Positions 34,419-43,003 of a stretch of DNA of 64,000 nucleotides are shown in pieces; positions within the stretch are counted from its first letter, which is position 1; every line of letters begins with the position of its first letter. Source of the DNA: JACCWP01 sp963785115 (GTDB lineage: Bacteria; Actinomycetota; Actinomycetes; Propionibacteriales; Nocardioidaceae); the NCBI GenBank assembly GCA_963785115.1, contig CAWATY010000009.1, positions 186,001 through 250,000 of the forward strand, given 5' to 3'. The notes beneath the pieces were generated by a model. It worked only from the letters and a program-made list of their open reading frames with translations, had not been told where the DNA came from and made no database searches. The translations under genes were made by a program, and so were the position numbers.

Positions 34419-35717
34419 GTGAGCACCGCGACCCGCGACCGCAGCAGCCGTTCCGGCGCCGGCTGGCCAGGGTCGCTGGGCCGCACCCTCGACCGGCCGC
34501 TGACCTCCTACCACCTCGTGCTCGGCGCGACCGCGCTGCTGCTCGCACTCGGGCTGGTGATGGTGCTCAGCGCCAGCTCGGTGACGGCCTACGAGGCCAC
34601 CGGGAGCTCGTACTCGATCTTCGCCAAGCAGGCGGTCTGGGTGGGTGTCGGGCTGCCGGCGGCGTGGCTCGTGTCGCGGATGCCGGTCGCAGTCATCCGG
34701 GCCTTCGCCTGGCCCGCGCTGGTGGTCTCGATCGTGCTGGTGGGGCTCACCTACGTTCCCGGTCTCGGCATCGACGTGAACGGCAACCGGAACTGGATCG
34801 CGGTCGGACCCCTCGTCGTGCAGCCCTCCGAGATCGCCAAGCTCGCGGTGGTGATGTGGTCGGCCGACGTCTATGCCCGCAAGGACCGGCTGCTCGACGA
34901 CTGGCGGCACCTGCTGGTCCCGGTGGTGCCGGGAACCCTGCTGGTGGCGCTGCTGGTCGTCGGCCAGCGCGACCTCGGCACCGCGCTCGTCCTGTTCGCG
35001 ATCATCCTCGGGATGCTGTGGATGGTCGGTGCGCCGCTGCGGCTGTTCGTCGGGGCGCTGTTGACCGCATCGGGCGTGGTGGCCTACCTGGCCGGCACGG
35101 ACCCCGAACGGATGGAGCGCATCACCACCTTCCTCGACCCGTTCTCGGACATGCACGGCGGCGGATGGCAGGCCGCGCACGGGTTCTTCGCGCTGGCCTC
35201 GGGACAGTTCTTCGGGGTCGGCATCGGCGCCAGCCGGCAGAAGTGGGGGACCCTGCCCGCGGCCCACACCGACTTCATCTTCGCCGTCATCGGCGAGGAG
35301 CTCGGGTTGTTCGGCACCCTGGTCGTGCTCGGTCTGTTCGGCCTGCTGGCCTACACCGGCTTCCGGATCGCGACCCGCACCCGCGAACCCTTCGTGCGCT
35401 ACGCCGCCGCGGGCATCACGCTGTGGCTGCTCGCGCAGGCGATGATCAACCTCGGCATGGTGCTCGGCTTCCTGCCGGTCATCGGGATCCCGCTGCCGCT
35501 GGTCTCGTACGGAGGCTCGGCGCTGCTGCCGACCCTGGTGGCACTGGGCATGCTGCTCGCGTTCGCCACCACCGAGCCCGGCGCCCGGACCGCGCTCGCC
35601 GCCCAGCGGCGCCGACGGCGAGAACGGCTCGCGGTCGCCACCGGCCGCCGGAGCAGGTCGGGCCGGACCAGGAGCCGCACCAGCACCAGGCTGCGGCTGC
35701 CGAGGAGACGCCGGTGA
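34419..35717 (+). CDS. ftsW: Septal peptidoglycan glycosyltransferase FtsW (SEDS)
   Basis: 432 aa, ten membrane helices. It polymerises lipid II at the septum with FtsI. Signatures: LVMVLSASSVTAYEATGSSY, QPSEIAKLAVVMWSADVY, FILGMLWMVGAPLRL-like helix, AHTDFIFAVIGEELGL and VSYGGSALLPTL. GTG 34419 is preferred over GTG 34413 because GGAGG (34408-34412) is 6 nt away from it and directly abuts the earlier GTG. The C-terminus is an Arg-rich cytoplasmic tail (RRRRRERLAVATGRRSRSGR). Confidence 0.95.
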   Translation: MSTATRDRSSRSGAGWPGSLGRTLDRPLTSYHLVLGATALLLALGLVMVLSASSVTAYEATGSSYSIFAKQAVWVGVGLPAAWLVSRMPVAVIRAFAWPALVVSIVLVGLTYVPGLGIDVNGNRNWIAVGPLVVQPSEIAKLAVVMWSADVYARKDRLLDDWRHLLVPVVPGTLLVALLVVGQRDLGTALVLFAIILGMLWMVGAPLRLFVGALLTASGVVAYLAGTDPERMERITTFLDPFSDMHGGGWQAAHGFFALASGQFFGVGIGASRQKWGTLPAAHTDFIFAVIGEELGLFGTLVVLGLFGLLAYTGFRIATRTREPFVRYAAAGITLWLLAQAMINLGMVLGFLPVIGIPLPLVSYGGSALLPTLVALGMLLAFATTEPGARTALAAQRRRRRERLAVATGRRSRSGRTRSRTSTRLRLPRRRR

Positions 35718-36802
35718 CTGTCCGGGTGCTGCTGGCCGGGGGCGGGACCGCCGGTCACACCAACCCGCTGCTGGCGACCGCCGACGCCCTCCGTGGCCTC
35801 GCCGACGTGGAGGTGACCGCACTCGGCACCCCGCGAGGTCTGGAGACGCGCGTGGTCCCGGAGGCCGGGTACCCGCTGGAGCTGGTCCCGCCGGTGCCGC
35901 TGCCGCGGCGGCCCTCGGTCGACCTGCTGCGGGTGCCGATGCGACTGCGAGCGGCCGTGCGGGCCACCGGTGATGTCCTCGACCGGGTGCGTCCCGACGT
36001 CGTGGCGGGCTTCGGCGGCTACGTGTGCGTGCCGGCCTACCTGGTCGCCCGTCGGCGCCGGCTGCCGCTGGTCGTGCACGAGGGCAATGCGCTGCCCGGT
36101 CTCGCCAACCGGCTGGGCGCCCGGATGACCCGACACGTCGCCACCAGCTTCCCGGACACGCCGCTGCCGCACGCCGTCTACACCGGGCTGCCGATCCGGA
36201 GCCTGGTGTCGAACCTCGACCGGGCGGCGGCTCGCACCGGGGCCCGCGCGACGCTCGGGCTGGACGCCGACCGTCCGACGCTGCTCGTGACCGGTGGCTC
36301 GCAGGGCGCCCGTCGGATCAACCAGGCCGTGTCGGGGGCGTCGCGGGCGTTGCTCGACGCGGGCGTGCAGGTGCTGCACCACGCGGGCCGGGTCGAGGAG
36401 GCGCGGGTCGAGCGGCGAGCGGGCGACCCGCCCTACGAGGTGCTGTCCTACATCGAGCGGATGGACCTCGCCTACGCCGCCGCCGACCTCGTGATCTGCC
36501 GGGCGGGGGCCAACACAGTGACCGAGGTGGCGTGCGTCGGTCTGCCGGCGGTGTTCGTCCCGCTCCCACACGGCAACGGCGAGCAGGAACGCAACGCGCG
36601 GCCCGTGGTGGAGGCCGGGGGTGGGCTGCTGGTCGCCGACGGCGACCTCACCGAGCAGTGGGTACGCGACACCGTGCCCGGGCTGCTCCGGGACACCGAC
36701 GGGCTCGCCGCGATGTCGGCTGCCGCCGCCGACCTGGTGCCGCGGGACGCCGACGTGCGGCTGGCCCGGATGGTCCTCGGCGCCGCGGGCGTGGTCGCAT
36801 GA
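35714..36802 (+). CDS. murG: Lipid II-forming GlcNAc transferase MurG
   Basis: 362 aa, peripheral membrane enzyme of the GT28 family. The donor and acceptor loops are VLLAGGGTAGHTNPLLATADAL, VVAGFGGYVCVPAYLVARR, VVHEGNALPGLANRLGAR and LLVTGGSQGARRINQAV; the UDP-GlcNAc site is ICRAGANTVTEVACVGLPAVFVPLP. It converts lipid I to lipid II. GTG 35714 overlaps the ftsW stop and has GAGGAG upstream. Confidence 0.95.
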   Translation: MTVRVLLAGGGTAGHTNPLLATADALRGLADVEVTALGTPRGLETRVVPEAGYPLELVPPVPLPRRPSVDLLRVPMRLRAAVRATGDVLDRVRPDVVAGFGGYVCVPAYLVARRRRLPLVVHEGNALPGLANRLGARMTRHVATSFPDTPLPHAVYTGLPIRSLVSNLDRAAARTGARATLGLDADRPTLLVTGGSQGARRINQAVSGASRALLDAGVQVLHHAGRVEEARVERRAGDPPYEVLSYIERMDLAYAAADLVICRAGANTVTEVACVGLPAVFVPLPHGNGEQERNARPVVEAGGGLLVADGDLTEQWVRDTVPGLLRDTDGLAAMSAAAADLVPRDADVRLARMVLGAAGVVA

Positions 36803-38247
36803 GGGTGCCGGTGCCGGACGTGCTGCTGCCCGCAGAGTCGCTGGGCCGGGTCCACTTCGTCGGGATCGGCGGTGCCGGGCTGTCCGGCATCGCCCGGCTG
36901 ATGCTCGCTCGGGGCGTGCCGGTGAGCGGGTGCGACTCGCAGGACGGTCCGGTCCTCGAGGCGCTGCGCGGGCTGGGTGCCCGCTGCCACGTCGGTCATG
37001 ACGCCTTGCACCTGGCCGACATCGACACGGTCGTCGTCTCCACCGCGGTCCGCGAGGACAACCCCGAGGTCGAAGAGGCGGCGCGGCGGGGTCTCCGGCT
37101 GCTGCCGCGCTCGGCCGCGCTCGAGTCGCTGATGCAGGGCCGCCGCGTCGTCGCGGTGGCGGGCACCCACGGCAAGACGACCACCACGTCGCTGCTCACG
37201 GTCGCGCTGCTGGCCGCCGGTGCCGATCCGACGTACGCCATCGGCGGCGACCTCGCCGTGACGGGCACCAACGCCCAGCAGGGCGGCAGCGACCTGTTCG
37301 TCGCCGAGGCCGACGAGAGCGACGGCGCCTTCCTGGTCTATTCCCCGTACGCCGCGGCCGTCACCACCGTCGATGCCGACCACCTCGACGTGTGGGGGAC
37401 CGAGCAGGCCTACCGGGCAGCCTTCGAGCAGTTCGTGGGCAATGTCGCGGACGACGGATTCGTCGTCGTCAACGACGATGACGAGGGCAGTGCGGCGCTG
37501 GCTGCCGTGGCAGCGCGGCGCGACCTCGAGGTCGTCCGGGTCTCGGCGGCTGGTGACGCCGATGCAGCCGACCTGCGGCTGGTCGGCCTCACCGCGCAAC
37601 GCATGGGCTCGCGTTCCGGGGTCAGCTGGCGGGGCGAGCCGGTCGGCGACCTCGTGCTGTCGGTGCCCGGCCGGCACTACGCGCTCGACGCCGCACTGGC
37701 TCTGGCCGTGGGGCTGCGGCTCGGGCTGCCCTTCGACGGCCTGGCCGCGGGCCTCGCCGGCTTCACCGGCACCCGTCGCCGGATGGAGCCCAAGGGCGAG
37801 GCCGGCGGCGTCCGCGTCTATGACTCGTACGCGCACCACCCGGTCGAGATCGCGGGCGACCTCGAGGCCGCCCGGGGCCTCGCCGGCGACGGACGCCTGG
37901 TGGTGTGCTTCCAGCCGCACCTGGTGAGCCGCACCCGGATCTTCGGGCCGGCGATGGGACACGCGCTCGGCGCCGCCGACGAGGTCGTGGTGCTCGACGT
38001 CTACCTGGCCCGCGAGCAGCCCGAGGCCGGGGTCGACGGCGGGCTGGTGGCGGCGGCCGTCCCGCTGCCCGCCGCGCACGTGCACCGCGAGCCGCAGCTG
38101 GCCCAGGCCGCCGCGCTGCTGGCCCGGCTGGTTGCGCCCGGCGACCTGGTGCTCACGCTCGGGGCGGGCGACGTGACCACCGTCGGCCCGCAGCTGCTCG
38201 CGCTGCTGTCCGGTGCGACCGCGCGGGCGGGGAACGACGATGGGTGA
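36799..38247 (+). CDS. murC: UDP-MurNAc:L-alanine ligase MurC
   Basis: 482 aa. The Rossmann start is VHFVGIGGAGLSGIARLML, the ATP loop VVAVAGTHGKTTTTSLL, then FVAEADESDGAFLVYSP and YDSYAHHPVEIAGDLEAARGL. It adds L-Ala to UDP-MurNAc, the first step of the stem peptide. ATG 36799 overlaps the murG stop; its own end overlaps the ftsQ start by 8 nt. Confidence 0.95.
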   Translation: MRVPVPDVLLPAESLGRVHFVGIGGAGLSGIARLMLARGVPVSGCDSQDGPVLEALRGLGARCHVGHDALHLADIDTVVVSTAVREDNPEVEEAARRGLRLLPRSAALESLMQGRRVVAVAGTHGKTTTTSLLTVALLAAGADPTYAIGGDLAVTGTNAQQGGSDLFVAEADESDGAFLVYSPYAAAVTTVDADHLDVWGTEQAYRAAFEQFVGNVADDGFVVVNDDDEGSAALAAVAARRDLEVVRVSAAGDADAADLRLVGLTAQRMGSRSGVSWRGEPVGDLVLSVPGRHYALDAALALAVGLRLGLPFDGLAAGLAGFTGTRRRMEPKGEAGGVRVYDSYAHHPVEIAGDLEAARGLAGDGRLVVCFQPHLVSRTRIFGPAMGHALGAADEVVVLDVYLAREQPEAGVDGGLVAAAVPLPAAHVHREPQLAQAAALLARLVAPGDLVLTLGAGDVTTVGPQLLALLSGATARAGNDDG

Positions 38248-38989
38248 GTCGCGGGTGGCGGTGGCCCGGTCCCGCTTCTCCCGGCGCCGGCTCCGTGGGC
38301 TGCTCGGCCGGTTGAAGGTCCCGCTGCTGGTGGTCGCGGTGCTGGGTGTGGTCGCGGGCGGCGCCTGGCTGCTGCTGTGGTCCGACGCCCTCGCGGTCGA
38401 CCGGGTCGAGGTGCAGGGCACCCGGCTGCTCGACAGCGCGACCGTCGAGGACGCGGTGGGCGTCCGGCTCGGCACGCCCCTGGCCCGGGTGGATCTCGAC
38501 GAGGTCGCCGACCGGGTCGAGCAGCTGCCGGCGGTGGCCGACGTCGAGGTCAGTCGCGGCTGGCCGGGCACGCTGCAGGTCGTGGTGCGCGAGCGCCAGT
38601 CGGTGGCCGTGGTCGAGGAGGACGGTCACTACCGCGGCCTCGACGGCGAGGGCGTGCTGTTCCGGGACTACACCGCACCTCCGGACAGCCTCCCGCTGGT
38701 GCGCTCCGACGACCTCGACCAGGCCGCGACCGCTGCCGGCCGCGCCGATGCCCTGCGCGAGGTGGCGCTCGTGGTCGAGGCGCTGCCCGTGACCATCGCC
38801 CGCCGGGTGGACCACGTGGAGCTGGCGAGCCTCGACTCGATCGCGCTGCTGCTGCGCGACGGCACCCGGGTCCGGTGGGGCAGCGCCGACGAGTCGGGCC
38901 TCAAGGCCGACGTCCTCCTTGCGCTGATGGAGATCCCCGCGGAGACCTACGACGTCTCCGTACCGGGTCTGCCCACGACGTCTGGATGA
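38240..38989 (+). CDS. ftsQ: Cell division protein FtsQ
   Basis: 249 aa bitopic protein. A basic cytoplasmic part of about 30 residues (RSRFSRRRLRGLLGRLK) precedes one helix (VPLLVVAVLGVVAGGAWLLL), then a POTRA domain (ALAVDRVEVQGTRLLDSATVEDAVGV, residues about 55-125) and the FtsQ/DivIB beta domain (VDHVELASLDSIALLLRDGTRVRWG). It recruits the late division complex. Overlaps murC by 8 nt and is followed by a 213-bp gap before ftsZ. Confidence 0.92.
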   Translation: MGESRVAVARSRFSRRRLRGLLGRLKVPLLVVAVLGVVAGGAWLLLWSDALAVDRVEVQGTRLLDSATVEDAVGVRLGTPLARVDLDEVADRVEQLPAVADVEVSRGWPGTLQVVVRERQSVAVVEEDGHYRGLDGEGVLFRDYTAPPDSLPLVRSDDLDQAATAAGRADALREVALVVEALPVTIARRVDHVELASLDSIALLLRDGTRVRWGSADESGLKADVLLALMEIPAETYDVSVPGLPTTSG

Positions 38990-39072
38990 CGGGTCTCGAA
39001 ACTCGCCGGGACACCCGCGTGTCTGCGCGATCGCGGGCGTCGGCGTGCGTACGTTTCCGTACCAGGTCGAGG

Positions 39073-39103
39073 TTGACATAACTATAACCCTCTACTTGAG
39101 GGT
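39073..39103 (+). promoter_or_regulatory. ftsZ: ftsZ upstream region: TTGACA element and small hairpin
   Basis: TTGACA at 39073-39078 is the clearest -35 in the gap. TATAAC (39083-39088) is only 4 nt further on, so it cannot be its -10 partner; TACTTG (39093-39098) is 14 nt away. ACCCTC (39087-39092) and GAGGGT (39098-39103) form a 6-bp hairpin. The AT-rich block stands out from its GC-rich surroundings, which supports a separate ftsZ promoter, but the exact -10 is unsure. Confidence 0.55.
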
Positions 39104-39128
39104 GAGGCTAGAACAGCCCGGCGGCTCA

Positions 39129-39188
39129 GCCCAGACAGTTCCCCAGACAGTTCCCCGAACAGTTCCCCCGAGCAGTTCCCCGAGACGA
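39129..39188. repeat. 12-nt tandem repeat in the ftsZ leader
   Basis: Contiguous units of 12, 12, 12-13 and 13 nt with the consensus CCCCGAACAGTT fill the sequence just before the ftsZ ribosome site. The variable part is AGACAGTT, GAACAGTT or GAGCAGTT. The last, partial unit runs into GAGACGAGAGAGG, which is the ribosome-binding region. Confidence 0.75.
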
Positions 39189-39202
39189 GAGAGGTGGGCG
39201 TC

Positions 39203-40420
39203 GTGGCAGCCCAGAACTACCTGGCCGTCATCAAGGTCGTCGGGATCGGCGGCGGCGGCGTCAACGCAGTCAACCGGATGATCGAGGTGGGGCTGAAGGG
39301 CGTGGAGTTCATCGCCATCAACACCGACGCCCAGGCCCTGCTGATGAGCGACGCCGACGTCAAGCTCGACATCGGGCGCGAGCTCACCCGCGGGCTCGGC
39401 GCGGGGGCCGACCCCGACGTGGGCGGCCAGGCCGCCCAGGACCACGCCGACGACATCGAAGAGGTCATCAAGGGCGCCGACATGGTGTTCGTGACGGCCG
39501 GCGAGGGCGGCGGCACCGGCACGGGCGGGGCACCGATCGTGGCCAAGATCGCCCGCTCGCTCGGCGCCCTCACCATCGGCGTCGTGACGCGACCGTTCGC
39601 GTTCGAGGGACGCCGTCGGGCCAACCAGGCCGAGGAGGGCATCGCCGCGCTGCGCGAGGAGGTCGACACCCTCATCGTCATCCCCAACGACCGACTGCTG
39701 TCGATCAGCGACCGCAACGTGAGCGTGCTGGACGCGTTCAAGCAGGCCGACCAGGTGCTGCTGCAGGGCGTCTCCGGCATCACCGACCTGATCACCACCC
39801 CGGGGCTGATCAACCTCGACTTCGCCGACGTCAAGTCGGTCATGTCCGACGCCGGCTCGGCTCTGATGGGGATCGGGTCGGCGCGCGGTGAGGACCGTGC
39901 GGTGGCTGCCGCCGAGATGGCCGTGTCGAGCCCACTGCTCGAGGCCTCGATCGACGGCGCGCACGGCGTCCTGCTGTCGATCGCGGGTGGGTCCGACCTC
40001 GGGCTCTTCGAGATCAACGAGGCGGCCGCCCTGGTGTCGCAGGCTGCGCACGCCGAGGCGAACATCATCTTCGGGGCGGTCATCGACGACGCCCTCGGTG
40101 ACGAGGTCCGCGTCACGGTGATCGCGGCCGGGTTCGACGGCGGCACCCCGAAGCGCCGCGAGGCCGGTCAGGCGGGGCTGCGCCCCCGGCAGGCCACCCC
40201 GCAGCCGCCGGCGGCGGAACCGACCGCCCCGGGTGAGGCCGGTACGTCCGCGGCCGGTCAGCCGAAGGGCGAGCCGGCACCGCGCAAGGCCGAGCAGCCC
40301 ACCCCCGTCGGGGCGAGCGCGGGTGCCGCCCCGCGACGGTCCGGGTCGGCCCAGCCGCCGCGTCCGCGCCCGGTGAGCTTCGACGACGACGACCTCGACG
40401 TCCCGGACTTCCTGAAGTAG
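39203..40420 (+). CDS. ftsZ: Cell division GTPase FtsZ
   Basis: 405 aa from GTG 39203, which gives the usual MAAQNYLAVIKVVGIGGGG and lies 9 nt after GAGAGG; GTG 39194 is the alternative. The tubulin signature is AGEGGGTGTGGAP (residues about 100-112); T7 loop NLDFADVKSVMSDAG. A Pro/Ala-rich linker of about 80 residues leads to the conserved C-terminal peptide DDDLDVPDFLK, the docking site for SepF and others. It forms the Z-ring. The leader carries a tandem repeat and a hairpin. pgeF begins right after the stop. Confidence 0.97.
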   Translation: MAAQNYLAVIKVVGIGGGGVNAVNRMIEVGLKGVEFIAINTDAQALLMSDADVKLDIGRELTRGLGAGADPDVGGQAAQDHADDIEEVIKGADMVFVTAGEGGGTGTGGAPIVAKIARSLGALTIGVVTRPFAFEGRRRANQAEEGIAALREEVDTLIVIPNDRLLSISDRNVSVLDAFKQADQVLLQGVSGITDLITTPGLINLDFADVKSVMSDAGSALMGIGSARGEDRAVAAAEMAVSSPLLEASIDGAHGVLLSIAGGSDLGLFEINEAAALVSQAAHAEANIIFGAVIDDALGDEVRVTVIAAGFDGGTPKRREAGQAGLRPRQATPQPPAAEPTAPGEAGTSAAGQPKGEPAPRKAEQPTPVGASAGAAPRRSGSAQPPRPRPVSFDDDDLDVPDFLK

Positions 40421-41164
40421 GTGTTCCTGCTCGACACGACGGTCGGCGCGGCCCGGGTCGCGTTCACCGACCGCCACGGCGGGGTCAGCGAGGGCCCGTT
40501 CGCCTCGCTCGACCTCGGCGCGGGCGGGGGTGACGACCCCGACCGGGTCCGCTCCAACCTCGAGCGGGTGGTCACCGCCGTGGGCGCCGACCCCGCGCGC
40601 CTGGTGCTGATGCGCCAGGTGCACGGGGCGGACGCGGTCGTGGTCGACCACGTCCCGGTCAAGCCGCCGCGTTGCGACGCCCTGGTCACGGCGACACCGG
40701 GCCTGGTCCTGATGACACGGGCGGCCGACTGCCTCCCGGTGGTCCTGGCCGACCCCGACAGCAGCGTGTGCGCGGTCGCCCACGCGGGACGACAGGGGAT
40801 GGCGGCGGGGGTCGTGGCTGCGGCGGTCGAGGCCGCTCGCGGACTCGGCGCCGGTCCGGCGCTGCGGGCCCATCTCGGCCCGCGGGTCTGCGGGGGCTGC
40901 TACGAGGTGCCCGCCGCGATGCGCGACGAGGTCGCGGCCGCCGAGCCGGCGGCCTGGGCGACGACGACCTGGGGGACGCCGGCGGTCGACCTCGCCGCGG
41001 GTGTGCGCGCGCAGCTGGCCCGGCTGGAGGTGGCGGTCGTCGACCTGGCCGACCAGCTGGGGGTTCCGGCGGCGTGCACGAGGGAGTCGGCCGACCTGTA
41101 CTCGTACCGCCGGCAGGGCGTGCGGTCCGGGCGGCTCGCCGGCCTGGTACACGTAGCCCCGTGA
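40421..41164 (+). CDS. pgeF: Peptidoglycan editing factor PgeF (YfiH/DUF152)
   Basis: 247 aa; GTG 40421 directly follows the ftsZ TAG. Metal and catalytic residues of the family are seen in LMRQVHGADAV, TRAADCLPVVLAD and VAHAGRQGMAAGV. The last motif normally reads HAGWRG; here it is HAGRQG. PgeF removes misincorporated L-Ser from muropeptide precursors in E. coli, while related proteins act on purine nucleosides. The stop TGA lies in the first unit of a tandem repeat that leads to yggS. Confidence 0.9.
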   Translation: MFLLDTTVGAARVAFTDRHGGVSEGPFASLDLGAGGGDDPDRVRSNLERVVTAVGADPARLVLMRQVHGADAVVVDHVPVKPPRCDALVTATPGLVLMTRAADCLPVVLADPDSSVCAVAHAGRQGMAAGVVAAAVEAARGLGAGPALRAHLGPRVCGGCYEVPAAMRDEVAAAEPAAWATTTWGTPAVDLAAGVRAQLARLEVAVVDLADQLGVPAACTRESADLYSYRRQGVRSGRLAGLVHVAP

Positions 41165-41237
41165 CGAGCCCCGTGACGAGCCCCGTGACGAGCCCTGTGA
41201 GAGCCCCGTGAGAGCCCCATGAGAGCCCCGTGACGAG
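41157..41237. repeat. Tandem repeat spanning the pgeF stop and yggS start
   Basis: Seven contiguous units of 12, 12, 12, 11, 11, 11 and 12 nt; the 12-nt unit is CCCCGTGACGAG. The GTGA of unit 1 is the pgeF stop and the GTGA of unit 7 is the yggS start. The 11-nt units have lost one C (GTGAGAG), and one has ATG in place of GTG. Confidence 0.9.
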
Positions 41238-41958
41238 CCCGGCGAGCGACGAACGCGCCGCGGAGCTGGCCGGCGGACTCCGCGCGGTCCGCGAGCGGGT
41301 CGAGCGGGCATGTGCTGCCGCGGGGCGCGACCCGGCCGAGCTGACGCTCGTCGTCGTCACCAAGACCCGGCCCGCCTCCGACGTGCTCGCGCTCGCCCGA
41401 CTGGGGGTCCGCAACGTGGGGGAGAGCCGACACCCCGAGGGCGGCCGGAAGGCGGCCGACTGCGCCGAGGCGGGTGCCACCGACCTCACCTGGCACTTCG
41501 TCGGGGCGGTCCAGACCAACAAGGCCGGGGCGATCGCGCGCTACGCCGACTGGGTGCACGCGGTCGACCGACCGCGGCTCGTCGACGCCCTCGATCGGGG
41601 GGCGGTGCGGGCGGGCCGCGTCGTGCAGTGCCTCGTCCAGGTGAGCCTCGACCCACCCGGCCGGGACGAGGGTCGCTCGGGGGCCGCGGTCGCCGACGTC
41701 GCGGCGCTCGCCGCGGCGCTTGCCGGGAGCGAGGCGTTGCGGCTGCGCGGGGTGATGGCCGTCGCCCCGATGGGCGAGGACCCGGCCCCGGCGTTCGCCC
41801 GGCTCCGTGCGGTGGCCGACGAGGTCGTGATCACCCACCCGGAGGCCGACGTCGTCTCCGCGGGCATGAGCGGTGACCTCGAGCAGGCGGTCATGGCCGG
41901 TGCGACACACCTGCGTGTCGGGCGCGCGATCCTCGGTGAGCGCCCCTCGAACGGATAG
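41230..41958 (+). CDS. YggS/PROSC-type PLP homeostasis protein
   Basis: 242 aa, alanine racemase-like TIM barrel. The PLP Lys is in LVVVTKTRPASDVLAL; VRNVGESRHPEGGRKA, LTWHFVGAVQTNKAGAIARYA and DVVSAGMSGDLEQAVMAGATHLRVGRAILG are family signatures. The usual GENYVQ pattern reads GESRHPE here. It binds PLP and buffers its supply. GTG 41230 is the only workable start, since upstream GTGs in the repeat run into an in-frame TGA at 41209. Confidence 0.92.
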   Translation: MTSPASDERAAELAGGLRAVRERVERACAAAGRDPAELTLVVVTKTRPASDVLALARLGVRNVGESRHPEGGRKAADCAEAGATDLTWHFVGAVQTNKAGAIARYADWVHAVDRPRLVDALDRGAVRAGRVVQCLVQVSLDPPGRDEGRSGAAVADVAALAAALAGSEALRLRGVMAVAPMGEDPAPAFARLRAVADEVVITHPEADVVSAGMSGDLEQAVMAGATHLRVGRAILGERPSNG

Positions 41959-42008
41959 TGTCGACGCTGTCGGGTGAGGGACCGTTTGACGTGCGGAAGG
42001 GCGAGTCA

Positions 42009-42482
42009 ATGGCAGGCGCGATGCGCAAGATGGGTGTCTACCTCGGCCTGCTCGAGGACACCGACCGCTTCGACGACGAGTACGACGACGATGCCTCGGC
42101 GGCCCCCGAGGCCGACCGGCGGCCGGTGCGCGCGGTCCGTACGGAGTCGGCCGCGCCGGTGGCCCACCTGTCCGAGCATCGGCGCCCGGGGACGACGGCC
42201 GAGATGTCGCGGATCACGACGCTGCACCCGCGGACGTACAACGAGGCGCGGACCATCGGTGAGCACTTCCGCGAGGGCATCCCGGTGATCATGAACCTCT
42301 CCGAGATGGACGACAACGACGCCAAGCGCCTGGTCGACTTCGCGGCCGGTCTGGTGTTCGCCGTCCACGGCACGATCGAGCGGGTCACCAGCAAGGTGTT
42401 CCTGCTCTCACCGCCCAACGTGACGGTCGCGGCCGAGGACAAGCAGCTGATCGCCGAGGGCGGCTTCTTCAACCAGAGCTGA
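42009..42482 (+). CDS. sepF: Cell division protein SepF
   Basis: 157 aa from ATG 42009, with GGAAGGGCGAG upstream; the start MAGAMRKMGVYLGLLED is the usual membrane-binding amphipathic helix. An acidic linker is followed by the SepF core (ITTLHPRTYNEARTIGEHFREGIPVIMNLSEMDDNDAKRLVDFAAGLVFAVHG). It tethers FtsZ to the membrane in actinobacteria, which lack FtsA, and no ftsA is present in this cluster. TAGTGT at 41956-41961 is a possible -10. Confidence 0.95.
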   Translation: MAGAMRKMGVYLGLLEDTDRFDDEYDDDASAAPEADRRPVRAVRTESAAPVAHLSEHRRPGTTAEMSRITTLHPRTYNEARTIGEHFREGIPVIMNLSEMDDNDAKRLVDFAAGLVFAVHGTIERVTSKVFLLSPPNVTVAAEDKQLIAEGGFFNQS

Positions 42483-42550
42483 TCCGCCTCTGGACTCCCC
42501 GGCTCCCCTGCCCCCCGACGGTCGCCTGAGCGGTCTGGCACCGTATCCCC

Positions 42551-42841
42551 GTGCACGCAGTCGGTGAGGTCATCGCGTTCGTCCTGTGGGCGTGCGTGCT
42601 CGTGCTGATCGCGCGGTTCGTCATCGACTGGGTGCAGGTGCTGGCTCGCTCGTGGCGTCCTCGGGGGATCGTGCTGGTGCTGTGCGAGGCGGTCTACACG
42701 GTCACCGACCCCCCGCTGCGCGCCCTGCGAAGGGTGATCCCGCCGCTGCGCCTGGGGGCGGTGGCACTGGACTTGTCGCCGATGGTGCTGCTGATCGCGC
42801 TTTACCTGCTCCAGATCGTCAACAGAGCCGTCTTCTTCTGA
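42551..42841 (+). CDS. YggT family membrane protein
   Basis: 96 aa with two membrane helices: VIAFVLWACVLVLIARFVIDWV and LSPMVLLIALYLLQIVN. Between them is the family motif VYTVTDPPLRALRRVIPPLRLGAVALDLSP. It occurs between sepF and divIVA in most actinobacteria. Its role is not settled; an envelope or osmotic role has been proposed in other bacteria. Confidence 0.92.
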   Translation: MHAVGEVIAFVLWACVLVLIARFVIDWVQVLARSWRPRGIVLVLCEAVYTVTDPPLRALRRVIPPLRLGAVALDLSPMVLLIALYLLQIVNRAVFF

Positions 42842-42921
42842 TTGGATGGTCAGCAGCGGGGCGCGGCACGCGCGGGGTGACGGGAGGTGCCCGTCGGTGA
42901 CGATTCGTGACTCCGACCGGG

Positions 42922-42927
42922 TACGGT
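42922..42927 (+). promoter_or_regulatory. Candidate -10 of divIVA
   Basis: TACGGT at 42922-42927, in the 162-bp gap before divIVA, fits the TANNNT pattern; the start codon is 77 nt further on. No clear -35 is visible. Confidence 0.35.
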
Positions 42928-43003
42928 GTCAGGCGGACACGCTGGCAGTCGTGCCTGATCGCCCCCATGTCCTGGATCCGAGACAGCAACCCGAGGTGGA
43001 CCA

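Noticed and set aside
39129..41237. Short repeats as possible CRISPR arrays
   Set aside because: Units are 11-13 nt and contiguous, with no unique spacers and no cas genes.
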